A stretch of 64,000 nucleotides of DNA from Histomonas meleagridis (Eukaryota > Parabasalia > Tritrichomonadida > Dientamoebidae): positions 124,001 through 188,000 of the forward strand of contig WSYJ01000180.1 of assembly GCA_020186115.1 (NCBI GenBank), in the 5' to 3' direction. The notes under the pieces are model-generated. The model made no database searches, was not told the origin of the DNA, and was given only the letters and a program-made list of their open reading frames with translations. Both the position numbers and the translations under genes were made by a program. Below, piece by piece: positions 9,468 through 20,971 of this stretch (the first letter of the stretch is position 1; every line of letters begins with the position of its first letter).

Positions 9468-11709
9468 ATGAGCACAAATAATGTTGAATCAATTCCAAGC
9501 AGCGAATGCATTCATATATTAAATTCGCTTGATAATATTGTTTTTGGTTTAGAGGAAAGTAATATTTCTGATTCAATTGAATCTACAATAAAACTTATTA
9601 ATTTATTTTTTCCATATTCATTTAACTATGCACTCAGTCGAATACTATTAATTTCTTTTATTTCTCAAAGGAAAGACTTTAAAGTATATATTGATTACAT
9701 TAAATCAATTGAAGCTAAAGAAGAAGAATTTCAAATTGACGCTTCCAACAGGTTAATTAATGTATTTACTAATTATCTTATACCTAAACAAACTCAAGAA
9801 TCATTTTATATCATTGAACAACTGATTAAAAATCATTTAGTTGAACCAGATGTTACTAATAAAATTCAATCATTTTATTTTGTACATCGTAAACAAAATC
9901 TAGGCAAACCAGTACGAGCTACTAGTTATATTGAGGAGGATTTCGTAAATGGCTATGATGACCTATCTAAAAATGATTGGGAACTTCATAAGAAATATAT
10001 TGAAGAAGGACATGCTCCAAATGAACTTGCACGAGTAATACGAAATGATGATATAGAAAAATTCCAAGAAATCGTGACACAATCCAATTTCGATTTAAAT
10101 CAATTCATTAAGCCATCACTTTATGAACGATATTCATTTATTAATCAAAGTAAAGTTCCATTAATTGATTATGCAGCATATTTTGGTGCAGTTAAATGTT
10201 TTAAATATTTACTTGCTAATGGTGCAAAATTACAATCTATTAAATATGCAATTGCAGGTGGAAACATAGAAATCATTCATTTATGTGAACAAAATCATAC
10301 ATCATTTAAAGATGCAACTGAAACAGCACTTGAATTCCATCAAAATGAAATTGTAAATTATATTTCAGATAATCAACTTGAAACAATAACAAATTTAACT
10401 TATTTAGGATTGAAGTGTATTCAATATGATAATTATGAATATCTTTCGATATTAGAAAACGAAAACATGGAAATAAATAATATGATCATTAATGAATCAG
10501 CAAGAACTGGTAATGCATTATTAGTAATGCATTTCATTGAAGGAAAAGAAATCCCAAAGAATTTCATGTTCTTTTCAATCGAATCTTTAAATGTTGAATT
10601 TATGAAATTCATCCTTAATCAAAAAGGATTTGACGTTAATATGCGCGATATTTATTTAATTGTTTTAATGTTTATTAAACTAATTTTTAGTTTTAAAAAT
10701 GTTTTTGGAATTTATTTGTTTAATTTAGAACACCATTAATTCTTTCAGTTAAAAATAATTCTATAGAAATGGTTCAATATATTCTTCAAAAGAAAGGATA
10801 TAATATTAATGATAAAGATTTTTATTAATTTTATTTAATGTTTTTTCGAAATATTTTCTGTTTTAATATATTATTTGGAGTTTTTGTAATGTATTTTCAA
10901 CAGCACTTATATGTGCAGTTTGTAATAATAATATTGAAATAACTAAATTACTTTTGGAGGAAAAAGGTATTGATATTAATGCTAAAGATATTTATTTTGT
11001 TTAATATAAAGTTGATTAAAATTATTTAATAATTCAAAATAATATTTGGAAATTATTTAACTTATTTAATACTCCATTTATACATGCAGCAGAAAGTGGT
11101 AATATAGAAATTGTTAAATTACTTCTTGAAAAAGGTGTTATTGATGTTAATGCTACAAACATTTATAAGTTTTATTTAATATTTGTATTAATAACTTTAT
11201 ATTTCATTTTAATATTTGGAAATTATTTAAATTATTTGATACAGCACTCATGTTATCATCTGCATTTGGTAAACCAAAAGTCGTTAAATTACTTCTTCAA
11301 CAAAAAGGAATTAATATTAATGCTAAAAATATTCATTTGTTTTACTTAGTATTTATTTTGATAATTTAGATTTTCAAAATAATATTTGGAATTTATTTAA
11401 AATGTTTGAAACAGCACTTATTGAAGCAACCATAAGCCATAATCCAAAAGTATTTAAGTTACTTCTTGATCATGAAGGAATAGATGTTAATGCTAAAGAT
11501 ATTCATAAGTTTTATTTAAAATTCATTTAAATAATTTGAAGTTTCAAAATAATATTTGGTATTTATTTGGTTTATTTAATACTGCTATTATGATACTACG
11601 AAAGCCACCTTACTACTCTCCTGAATTGATTCAGATGCTTCTCGAGCATGGAGCAATTGATAGTGACCGAAATGAAGGAAATGAAGGTAATAATTGCAAT
11701 ATCTGGTGA
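9468..11709 (+). CDS. DUF3447/ankyrin repeat protein, locus 1, modules split by spacers
   Basis: A trichomonad-type ankyrin protein of unknown function. The continuous part (9468-10739) holds an N-terminal helical region, the family motif NDWELHKKYIEEGHAPNELA, and the DUF3447 core (YERYSFINQ...LIDYAAYFGAVKCFKYLL...AIAGGNIEIIHLCEQN). Beyond 10640 seven more ankyrin modules follow (starting RTPLILS, STALICA, NTPFIHA, DTALMLS, ETALIEA and ending NTAIMIL...). Each is fully open, but they are separated by AT spacers that shift frame or contain stops. The last module runs to its own stop (NEGNNCNIW) at 11709. If spacers are removed from the mRNA this is one intact gene; if not, translation stops at 10739 with a hydrophobic tail. 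The boundaries of removal cannot be set from sequence. Confidence 0.6.
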
Positions 11710-12294
11710 AAAAAGAAATAATTAAAAAAAATCACCTCATACTAAATTTTAACTCTAATGTTTTGTGATAAGTATTTGTTTCACTGAACGAAAAGTTTTT
11801 GAGTGATTTATGTATAATAATTTTTCGTTTACTTACATAATATCAATTTGATTCATTTTCCTTTAAAAAAACAATAGCATAGACCAAATTTCAGAAATAT
11901 TTCTCAGAATTTGATAGTTAAAAAATACGAAATTCCGTTGCTAGCAATTATTTTTTTCGAAAAGCTTTGCATGTGTTAAAATGATTTTCTTTATTTATTT
12001 ATTTGTGGCTTTTAGTAATAAAATATAGATATAAGTAATTTTTTTTCAAGTGCACCATTTTTTCATCATTTTTACAAAATTGATTTAAATGTGTCAAAAA
12101 TTAATAACTATATGAATTCTTTCAATTTACACAAATATCGAAATCTTTTATATTTTTGAAGCGTTTCTAAATAAATTATTACAGGAGGCGTTTTTCCATT
12201 GTGTTTAAGTTTTTGATAAAAATATTTTTATTCTGAAAAAAAAAATGTTTTAGATTTGCAATAAATATCACATTTTACTTTCACACGACAAATT
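11710..12294. other. Intergenic between two convergent ankyrin loci
   Basis: Very AT-rich, with no protein-like frame on either strand. It separates the 3' ends of ankyrin loci 1 (plus) and 2 (minus), which point at each other. Confidence 0.55.
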
Positions 12295-14309
12295 TCATTT
12301 CATAGCTCCTTTCTCTTCAAGTAATTTAATTATTTCATCATTGTCATTCCATTTCGCACACCGAAGAGCCGTTTTAAATACACCGAACAAATTCCAAACA
12401 TTTCAGCCGAACTCCACATAAAACAAATTTACACATTTCGCATTCACGTCAATTTCCTTATGCATCAGAAGTAACTTCACAATTCCGCAGTAATTCCTTT
12501 CCACGGCGATCACAAGTGCACAACAAAACACATCGAACGTACCAAAAATCACATTACGAAACGTCAAACAATACATACAAACGATTTTTGCATTGACGTC
12601 AATTCCATTATGCTCAAGAAGCAACTTCACTATTTCCTTATTTCCATTTTTCACTGCGTAAATAAGCGCGTTAGCAAACAAATGAAACAATTATCACAAG
12701 TACGAAATATAACATATCATCAGCGTTGACATCAATTCCATTATACTCAAGAAGTAGCTTAACTACTTCGATGTGCTCATTCATAGCTGCGTAAATTAGT
12801 GCCGTTCTAAATGATTTATATAATTTCCAAATGTTTTAGTTAAATGTAATTATTTTTAGTGTTTACTTCAATTCCATTTTGCTCAAGAAGTAATTTCACT
12901 ATTTCATAATGTCCATTTTGCGATGCAAATATCAGCGGCGTACAGAACATTCGAAACAATTTCCAAAATATATAAAAAAACATAAAACATTCGAAGTAAA
13001 TACTATCTTTAGCATTAATATCAGTTCCTTCTTGTGCAAGAAGTATTTTAAATATAATAACATAACCATGGTATGAAGCATCGAAAAGGTCATTAGGAGT
13101 AAAAGTTACATTGTTACAATCAATACGCTCATTGTTAGTAACGTTCTTAAAGAGTTCTTCGTTGTAAGAAACTGTTTTTATATCCAAAAAATTTAATGAA
13201 ACGTTCGGATGCTTTTGGAAAAGATACTGCAATAGATACAAATTCGCTGTGTCAATCGATAATATAACAATGGAATTATCGATTGTAATTCCTTTCTTTT
13301 CTAAACATGAAAATATTTCATAGTTTTGATACAAAATACATTTCTTTCCTAATTCACTTAAATTACAATTTTGAGTTCTATTTTCATACAGATATTTAAA
13401 GATATCATTTCGATGAAACATAATTGCTGCTTCATATGCATTTTGAAAAGATGAATGATTTTGTTCACATAAATGAATAATTTCTTCATTTCCACCTGCA
13501 ATTGCATATTTACCTGTGTTAATTACATTTGCATTGTTCATAAGTAAATATTTAAAACATTTAACAGAAGAAAAAAATGCTGCATAATCAATTAATGTTA
13601 CATTGTCTTCATTAATAAATGAACATCTTTCATAAAGTGATGGTTCAATTATTTGATTAAAATCAAAATTTGTTTGTGATGATATTTCTTGAAGTTTTTC
13701 GATTTCATCATTTCGAATTATTTTCGCAATTTCATTTTGATTATGTCCTTCTTTAATATACCTTTTATGAAGTTCCCAATCATTCTTTGAAAGTTCTTTG
13801 TAATTCTCCAAAATGTATCCGTAAAATTGTTTGTGTTTGAGTTTGTCAATTTGCTGAGGCAATTTATAATGTGAAAAGTATATCATTGGCAAGTATTTGC
13901 ATGTTTTTGGTCCAATCATTTTGCTCTGTATCATTTTTTCAAGAAGATAAACTGCTTCCTGACTGTGAACAGAGTCAAAAATGTCTCTTTTGATACGTAC
14001 AGATAATAGAAGTTTAGTGAATACATCGATAACATTAACATTTGTTTTGATTCCTTTAATTTTTGTATCCATTTTCTTTATAAACTCGAGGCATAACTTA
14101 TCGAAACCTTTTGCAACAAAGTACGCATAGATAATTCTGCATGTAATAACTATAAATGTATATGATAATTCAGTAGTAAAGTACCTTAATGAATACTCAA
14201 CATATGCATCAATGTTATCCTCACTTAAATTGAATATAATTTCCTCAATATGCCTTAATATTCGAATATTTTTTCTGTATTTTGTAGTATGACTTTGACT
14301 GTTTCCCAT
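12295..14309 (-). CDS. DUF3447/ankyrin repeat protein, locus 2, modules split by spacers
   Basis: Paralogue of locus 1 in the opposite orientation. The start MGNSQSHTTKYRKN could be N-myristoylated. The first frame (14309 down to 12840, 489 residues) contains the NDWELHKRYIKEGHNQNEIA and LIDYAAFFSSVKCFKYLL motifs and reads in frame through one spacer (DSIYFECFMFFYIFWKLFRMF) into the module CTPLIFASQNGHYEIVKLLL. Four further open modules follow: RTALIYA, ANALIYA, CCALVIA and KTALRCA. The last one ends EEKGAMK at a stop at 12295. Modules here are GC-richer than in sister loci. Two spacers are in frame and open; the other three carry stops or shift frame. This locus is the best test of whether spacers are translated or removed. 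Confidence 0.6.
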
Positions 14310-15012
14310 TCAATGGTATGATTTAACGTTCAATAGAGGTGCAGTCAAAAAAATTTTTTCGAAGCGAAATTTCTTGAAACTTATTTCATAGATAGAGGTA
14401 TGACATACCTTCAAATATCTATGAACACATTTTCTTTGAATTTCTTATGTACGTTTTGGAGAAAATGTGAAATTACGAAAAATGTTTCCAAGAAAATATT
14501 ACTATTTATCATAAAGTACATATATATGCAATAAAAGTTGATTTGAACGTATCTCGATATACTTTATTTATAATGGGAAAGACAATCAATCTGAAATAAT
14601 AAGGTGCGATATCCTTGTTTTTTTATATATTCATATTATTTAAAGTCTAAAAATAGATTTATTTATTGAACTTATTAAAAAATATAAAATATATAAAATA
14701 TTATTTTAATTTTTATTTATTTCCTAATTCAATTCAATTTGCCATCTATTTGACATGCGCTTTTGTTTGGTGATGTGAACTGTTTCCATTTTTTTTGGAA
14801 GTTCATTAACCGCTTTCCCAAATTTCCGATCAAATCGATTTTTCTTCAAATACATCAAATATATTCGAACATAAATTTAAACAACTAATAACCATAAATT
14901 ATATACCTTATAAACATATAATCAAATAATTATATCAAATTGTTAATCCAAAAATTACATTTTCATACTGTGTAAAGTCCGATCGCTTTGAGTTGATGAA
15001 TTATCAGGTCAA
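14310..15012. other. Intergenic, no gene seen
   Basis: About 700 bp of A/T-rich sequence between the divergent starts of ankyrin locus 2 and the glucoamylase gene. I see no gene in it. Confidence 0.5.
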
Positions 15013-17037
15013 ATGTTTTCTCTCTTCCTTTCTGTGGCTCTCTCAGCAACAGATCGGGCAATACCCGGCTGGTGGATCAACAACTGGGACAAGCGCAACA
15101 CAATGATTGGCTACTGGTCAGGCTCCCAAAATTCATGGACTGTACCACCAGAGTATCGTCCTGGTGTTCAGAAAGTTGTTTTATTCGATGACCTTTCTAC
15201 GAGTGTATTAACTGATGATTCATTTGCTGTGTCAATTGATGGAACTGTCTATGGCGATCCAATGAAACTTAACAGCACTCACTTAGGCGGCTGCGTCCAA
15301 GAAGCCGATGGCGAACTTTGGGTCGAGTACACAACGTACAACTACAACACACTCCCGATATCAATCCGCCGCTCAATATACAATATCCCACACACGACAT
15401 ATTACGCCGTTAAGTACACAGTGCAATCAACGGACGGCAAAGAGCACGAAGTTAAAATTTTAGACTTTTTATTGACGGCTGGTGAAACGGTTGCCACATG
15501 TGAAGAAGGAATCTGCAAATTACAACAAACGGATCGCGCGTCGATTGTCATTTCGCAATTAGTTCCATCTGACAGTTACACAGTCGCAATTGGGTCTAGC
15601 GATTGGACATCTGATACAAATGTTCTTAAGATGTTCCAAGACAAAGGCACCATTGAAGGAGCCACGTCGCTCAATGGCACATCTGTTTCATATGGCGCAC
15701 TTTACACACTCAATGTCGACATTAATTCTGCAGTTTCAATTTCATCAGTCAGATGCTTCGGCCGTAATATCGATGATGCTGTATCTCTCGCAGCAGAAGC
15801 CAAAGAGCTCGGAATGGACGCAATTATCGCGCAGACCAAATCAGTCATCCAACAATGGTATGATATTGGAATTATCCCAAACATCGAAGGCGACCACTTA
15901 GACCTATACTACAAGTCGTTGTTAGTCTTAAAGAACTCACAGAACCCAAAAGTCGGACCAATTTCGTCATCGTTACATGTCAAATATGAGTATAAGAACT
16001 GGATGCGCGACGCTTCAATGGCCGCTTTCATGCTCGACACTGCCGGGCACCACGAAGAGTTTAAGTTATTTATGGATTGGGCGATGACAGCAGAACTCGA
16101 CTCGAAAGGAGGATTCCACACGTGTTATAGCACTATCACAGGCGATGTTGTCGGGTTTGTTGAGCCGCAATATGACGCAAACGGGTTAATATTGATGGCG
16201 CTGAATTATCATTACCAATGCTTCGGCGATGATTCATGGGTCAAAGAAAAGCTTTCGTCAGCAAGAAGATTGGCACAGCTGTTAAAGAGTCATGCGTACA
16301 AACATAACTTAGGGCCGTCAGATCGAGCGCCGTGGGAAGAATCAACTGATCATCATACAAAGGAACCAATCGCTGAACAATATTACCCATTCACGCAAGG
16401 ATGTTCTTATGGAGGATTAATCGCATTATCGAAACTTGAAAAAGTTTTCGGTTCAAGTGATGAAGCTGAAGTTTTGGTGAATCGCGCAAATGAAATTAAA
16501 GATGCGTCAATTAAATACCTTTGGGACGAAGAAGAAAAGCGATTTTATAGGGGAAGATGGGCAGATAACTTCGAGCCTGACACTAGAGCTGAATCTGCAA
16601 CATTGTCAACCATATTCACTGGTATGATTACTGGCGAAATGGCTCATAGTCATTTGAATTATATTGTATCAAAATTAACTCACTTGGGTAGTGGATTAGC
16701 GAGATATGAAAATGATCCTTACTTCTATGACTCGGCTTGGAACCCATGCGGTGAAGGAATAAAAGAAGCTTCGCAAGCTGAGCCTGTTTGGTCAGTAGTT
16801 ACTGCTTATGCTGCTTGGTCCGAAGATGCGTTAGGAATTGATTATCAAAGTCGCTTGGATTGGATGGTGAGATATGCCGCTTATGGAAACATGCCGACTG
16901 GTGAAGCAGTTGATGGTGCTGATGGATCATTAATCGTTCCTAGCTCACCAGACTGCTTCGAACATGGTGGCGTTTACGTGTTCACGACACTTCTCCATGA
17001 AAAACTCGCGAAATCGATTCTTGAAACATTGAAATAA
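15013..17037 (+). CDS. Secreted GH15 glucoamylase-like enzyme
   Basis: Probable exo-acting alpha-glucan hydrolase releasing glucose from starch or glycogen. The 674-residue product starts with a short signal peptide (MFSLFLSVALSA). An N-terminal beta-sandwich domain spans about 20-260, and an (alpha/alpha)6 barrel follows. Barrel landmarks of family GH15 are NWMRDASMAAFML at 329-341, APWEES at 439-444 with the likely catalytic acid Glu, and EAVDGADGS near the C-terminus. The two-domain form is typical of bacterial and archaeal GH15 rather than fungal enzymes, so ancient transfer is possible. There is no membrane anchor. The gene is notably GC-richer than its surroundings, as expected from high expression. 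The stop overlaps TAAA. Trichomonads live on host glycogen, which fits the role. Confidence 0.85.
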   Translation: MFSLFLSVALSATDRAIPGWWINNWDKRNTMIGYWSGSQNSWTVPPEYRPGVQKVVLFDDLSTSVLTDDSFAVSIDGTVYGDPMKLNSTHLGGCVQEADGELWVEYTTYNYNTLPISIRRSIYNIPHTTYYAVKYTVQSTDGKEHEVKILDFLLTAGETVATCEEGICKLQQTDRASIVISQLVPSDSYTVAIGSSDWTSDTNVLKMFQDKGTIEGATSLNGTSVSYGALYTLNVDINSAVSISSVRCFGRNIDDAVSLAAEAKELGMDAIIAQTKSVIQQWYDIGIIPNIEGDHLDLYYKSLLVLKNSQNPKVGPISSSLHVKYEYKNWMRDASMAAFMLDTAGHHEEFKLFMDWAMTAELDSKGGFHTCYSTITGDVVGFVEPQYDANGLILMALNYHYQCFGDDSWVKEKLSSARRLAQLLKSHAYKHNLGPSDRAPWEESTDHHTKEPIAEQYYPFTQGCSYGGLIALSKLEKVFGSSDEAEVLVNRANEIKDASIKYLWDEEEKRFYRGRWADNFEPDTRAESATLSTIFTGMITGEMAHSHLNYIVSKLTHLGSGLARYENDPYFYDSAWNPCGEGIKEASQAEPVWSVVTAYAAWSEDALGIDYQSRLDWMVRYAAYGNMPTGEAVDGADGSLIVPSSPDCFEHGGVYVFTTLLHEKLAKSILETLK

Positions 17038-17788
17038 ACAAAAAGAATTGATGTGATTTTTTGATGTGTTAAATATGAAATTGAATGAAAAATGAAGTGG
17101 ACAATTCAAAATTTGTGGCATAAATTTGAGTAACCGTTTGTTAAATTTGTGATTTCAAAAATTTAAAGAAAAAAAACGCTGAAAAGGTGATGTACTATCT
17201 GAATTGCCTTGTAAAATTTAGATAATAAACTAATTGTTACAATAAAGCATTTGATCCTATACCATTCTAAGGATTTAAATAAAAAATTTTGATTGAAATC
17301 ATTATTAGAATATTCTTGTTTCAAACATGAACTTTGCGTTTGTTTTAAGATGAGATATGTGTTGAAGGAATTTTATTTGGAATAATTGATTTGAAATGAA
17401 AAAATAGTTGAATTTGTTATATGTAATTGAACAAAAGCTTTAACGAGTATCCACACAGTTTTTTTCAAAGAACAAGTTCATACTAACTAAGAAGGTAATG
17501 AATAAAGGATACTAAATGGATTTATTTGAGCAATAAATCAAAATTTGTCAATCAAATTTTAAAACATGATTTTTTCTCGTACTAAGACTTTAATCGAATC
17601 GAATTCGTTTCTTCACACAAAAACACAAAACAACTATAACTGTCAATAAATTGTCTAATTTTATCGCTGAAGATCGTGAGACGGTTATTTGGCCAAAGGT
17701 TTTTCTGAAAACGATGCTTCTTGCTCAGAAAACCATTATTCACCTCAGAAAATTCAAATAAAGTGTTTCATTTTCTGAAATCAGAAAA
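17038..17788. other. Intergenic, no gene seen
   Basis: AT-rich. An ACGGTTA box lies at 17681-17687 and an initiator-like TTTCATTTTCTG about 18 nt before the next ATG. Nothing else is supported. Confidence 0.5.
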
Positions 17789-18850
17789 ATGATGGACTCT
17801 ATTATGAATGATTTAATTTACCAGGTTCTTCAATCGCGAACTGGCAATTGCAAACCTATCAACAAACTAATTTGTTATGATAAAATCGTTGATTTAGTTT
17901 CATATGTTAAACCAATTTTAAAAGATGAACCAATTGTTTTAAATCTCAACGCCAAACTTAAAATAGTCGGCGATATTCATGGAAACATAGATGACCTTCT
18001 TCGGATATTTGAGAAATCAGGATATCCACCATATACCAAGTATTTATTTTTAGGTGATTACATTGATCGTGGGAAATTTGGAATTGAAGTATTAATCTTA
18101 TTGTTATCACTCAAAGCAAAGTATCCCAATTCTATTTATCTCCTTAGAGGGAATCATGAGACCGCAATAATACCAAAAATGTATGGATTTTTTAGGGAAT
18201 GTTGTTCAAAATACAATGTAATTCTATATCATGAATTCACAGACTTATTTCAATACCTCCCAATTGTTGCCATTGTTAACGAACATATTTTTTGTGTTCA
18301 TGGAGGGATATCACAAGATTTACATTCGATAACAGATCTTTCACAAAAATCAAAAATAGAAGATATTGATGAAGACAAAATAATATCAGATTTATTGTGG
18401 AGTGACCCTAGCCCTACAATTCATGGCTTTGCCCCGAACACGCGCGGAGTTGGCGCGTTTTATGGTGAAGATGTTCTTCAGAAATTTTTGAGAGAGAACT
18501 CATTGAAAATTTTGATAAGGTCTCATCAAATGTGTCAAAACGGATTTAACCTCCCATTCAAAACAGAAATCTGTTATACAATTTTTAGTAATTGTGATTA
18601 TTGTGGATGTAATAATAGCGCTTCGATTTTATCTGTGAATGAGAATGAGATTGTTGTTGAGGAGTTTTATCCACTTGATACGAATGAACAAAATAACAGA
18701 AGAGTGATATTGCCATTGTGGCTAATCGAAGAACAAGTGGCTGCTTCCAAGTATAGAGTCAAAGACTTGGATAAGATTATGATAGAAGAATCACCAGATG
18801 TACCATTGGATAACGAAAACATCGAATTCCAATTGATTATACAGAAATAA
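17789..18850 (+). CDS. Divergent PP1-like serine/threonine phosphatase
   Basis: PPP-family metallophosphatase, 353 residues. The metal and catalytic motifs are all present: GDIHG at 61-65, GDYIDRG at 89-95, RGNHE at 120-124, and VHGG followed by LLWSDPSP. The second His motif appears as IRSHQMCQNGF, close to the RGHQ of PP1. The C-terminal 50 residues are an extension beyond the catalytic core and unlike human PP1. Trichomonads carry a large family of such PP1-like enzymes; substrates cannot be predicted. The true start could be Met2 or Met6. The stop overlaps TAAA. Confidence 0.9.
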   Translation: MMDSIMNDLIYQVLQSRTGNCKPINKLICYDKIVDLVSYVKPILKDEPIVLNLNAKLKIVGDIHGNIDDLLRIFEKSGYPPYTKYLFLGDYIDRGKFGIEVLILLLSLKAKYPNSIYLLRGNHETAIIPKMYGFFRECCSKYNVILYHEFTDLFQYLPIVAIVNEHIFCVHGGISQDLHSITDLSQKSKIEDIDEDKIISDLLWSDPSPTIHGFAPNTRGVGAFYGEDVLQKFLRENSLKILIRSHQMCQNGFNLPFKTEICYTIFSNCDYCGCNNSASILSVNENEIVVEEFYPLDTNEQNNRRVILPLWLIEEQVAASKYRVKDLDKIMIEESPDVPLDNENIEFQLIIQK

Positions 18851-19686
18851 AATTGCGATTCCAATTGGAATTCACTTGGAAAAAAAAATTAAATGTTTGA
18901 ATAAATGTTAGATTAGATTTCTATTCGTTTTTAAGATGTTAACATGTGAACGCGATAAATAAATTGAAAAAGTTTTTGTCGATGAAAAATTGCTGTACAA
19001 ACTGTGAAACCAGAATTTATTTGGAAAACAATGTTTTTGGTGAATGAAATGAGTCTCAACTTAAGTACATTGGTAAACGATGTGTAAAATTTATCCATTT
19101 TGCTGAGAAAATTTTGATCACATATATTTCTTTTTAAGTAATATTGACATTATTTTCTGGATATCACAAATGCATATAATAGGGAATAGAAATTATACAT
19201 TATTAAAACAAACAAATTTCTTCGACTTGATTTTTTAAGGTTTAATTTTTTACAGAAAACTGTAAAATACATTTTAAACGGTTATATTCAAATTTCTGTT
19301 GGCAAAAATCTCTTTTTTTGCAAACTTCAAATAATTGTCCAAATGACATCTCAAATAAATTTTGTTACAAACAATGATTTCTAGTTTTTTTTTCGTAAAG
19401 AATATAGGAATATTGAAATAGCATTTTTACAAATTTTTTCTCTAAAAATATTATAGAGAACATATACGAATTACACTCTCTAAGCTTTCTATTTATTTTT
19501 TATCTGGTGTTTATGGTTTTTAAATAAGCTTTTATACTATTTCTTCCATAAAAACTTACTGTCTTCATGATTGTAAAATATTAACCTTTGAAAAATTGAA
19601 AACCTCACCACCACACAAAGTCCATTTCATATGACATTACATGAAATTTATAAGAAAAAGTAAATAAACCGTCGGCTTCATTTGCA
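18851..19686. other. Intergenic, no gene seen; promoter end of ARPC1
   Basis: 836 bp of A/T-rich sequence without a protein-like frame. The last 20 nt carry AACCGT (19667-19672) followed at once by GGCTTCATTTGCAATG. This Myb-like box plus initiator-like arrangement recurs at other housekeeping genes in the window. Confidence 0.55.
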
Positions 19687-20769
19687 ATGGCTTACTCCCT
19701 TGATTTCTGCGATGCACCAATCTCCTGCCATGCCTGGAACAAGGATGGAACAATGGTTGCTATTTGCCCCAATACCTCAGATCTTTTGATTTACAAGGTT
19801 AATGGCAAAACAACAGAACTTGTTTATACCCTCAAAGAACACACTCAACTCATCAGCAGCTGCGACTGGAACCCAGTCGATGATTCAATTGTTACATGCT
19901 CCCATGATCGTAATGCTTACGTTTGGAAATTATCTGATGATAAGAAAGAATGGAAGAAACAATTGGTTCTTCTTAAGTTAGATAGAGCAGCTACATTTGT
20001 TAGATGGTCACCAGATGGCACAAAGTTTGTTTGCGCAACAGGATCTAAGAAATTACGTGTTTGCCAATACGACGCAGCTCAAAATTGGTGGCAATCAAGA
20101 ACATATGATCACAAGCACCCAACATCACTCACAGTTGACTTCATGCCAGATGGTGAACATGTTATTTGCTCTTGCACTGATCGTCATATGACATATTTCA
20201 CAACTGACGACAAAGAAGCTAAGAAGGCAAGTGGCGGAGGAAAGAAATTGGAGTACGCACTTCAAACATACTCATGCCAAGGATGGTGCAATGCAACAGC
20301 AAGATCTCCAGATGGTGAATGGATAGCTTTTACCTCACAAGATTCATACATTAGATTCATCAAAGCCAGCGAAATCGATCAGAAGGATGCTCCAGTTAGA
20401 CAACATAATATCAATGGTCTCCCATTACTTTCCCTTTGCTTTATCAGCAATAAGGCTTTAGTTGGTGGTGGGTTCGATTGTGCTCCACGTCTCTTTGTTT
20501 TGGAAGGAGATGACTGGACTGATCTTGGATTAATTGATATCCCAGAAATTCGTGAAAAGGCATCAGGAGCAGCATCAAGTGGATTCGCTTCAAAGGCTGC
20601 TGCTTTCGGTGGAAAGGCCGTCACCAAGAGCGAAGGTATCCACAACAATATCATTCTCGGAATTCGTGTTGTCAAAGATCAATTCACAACATGCTCTAAT
20701 GATGGCAAGCTTGGCATTTGGCCATTTGCAGCAATCAAGAATCACTTTAAAGGCAAGGCTCTCTTCTGA
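19687..20769 (+). CDS. ARPC1: Arp2/3 complex subunit 1 (p41-ARC)
   Basis: WD40 subunit of the Arp2/3 actin-nucleating complex. The 360-residue product follows ARPC1 from its first residues: the ISCHAWNKDGTMVAICPN strand, LKEHTQLISSCDWNPVDDSIVTCSHDRNAYVW, LDRAATFVRWSPDGTKFVCATGSK, the WCNATARSPDGEWIAF repeat, and the family-specific loop before HNNIILGIRVVKDQFTTCSNDGKLGIWPF. The length is normal and there is no insertion. In trichomonads the complex would drive the actin-based spreading seen on contact with host cells. Codon use suggests strong expression. Confidence 0.95.
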   Translation: MAYSLDFCDAPISCHAWNKDGTMVAICPNTSDLLIYKVNGKTTELVYTLKEHTQLISSCDWNPVDDSIVTCSHDRNAYVWKLSDDKKEWKKQLVLLKLDRAATFVRWSPDGTKFVCATGSKKLRVCQYDAAQNWWQSRTYDHKHPTSLTVDFMPDGEHVICSCTDRHMTYFTTDDKEAKKASGGGKKLEYALQTYSCQGWCNATARSPDGEWIAFTSQDSYIRFIKASEIDQKDAPVRQHNINGLPLLSLCFISNKALVGGGFDCAPRLFVLEGDDWTDLGLIDIPEIREKASGAASSGFASKAAAFGGKAVTKSEGIHNNIILGIRVVKDQFTTCSNDGKLGIWPFAAIKNHFKGKALF

Positions 20770-20971
20770 GTAAAATATCATCGCCATCAAAAATCGAACG
20801 AACTTTGTGAATTTGCGAAGAATGAAACAAATTCATTATTTGTTTTAATTTCTTTTTACCAGCTGAAGCTATTGTAGAAGTAAATGGAAATTTACTTAAT
20901 GATTCATCATCAGAATTAAGACTTTTTTCAAATTTTGGTGAAAAAAAATAATAAACGTTCATCATCAACAA

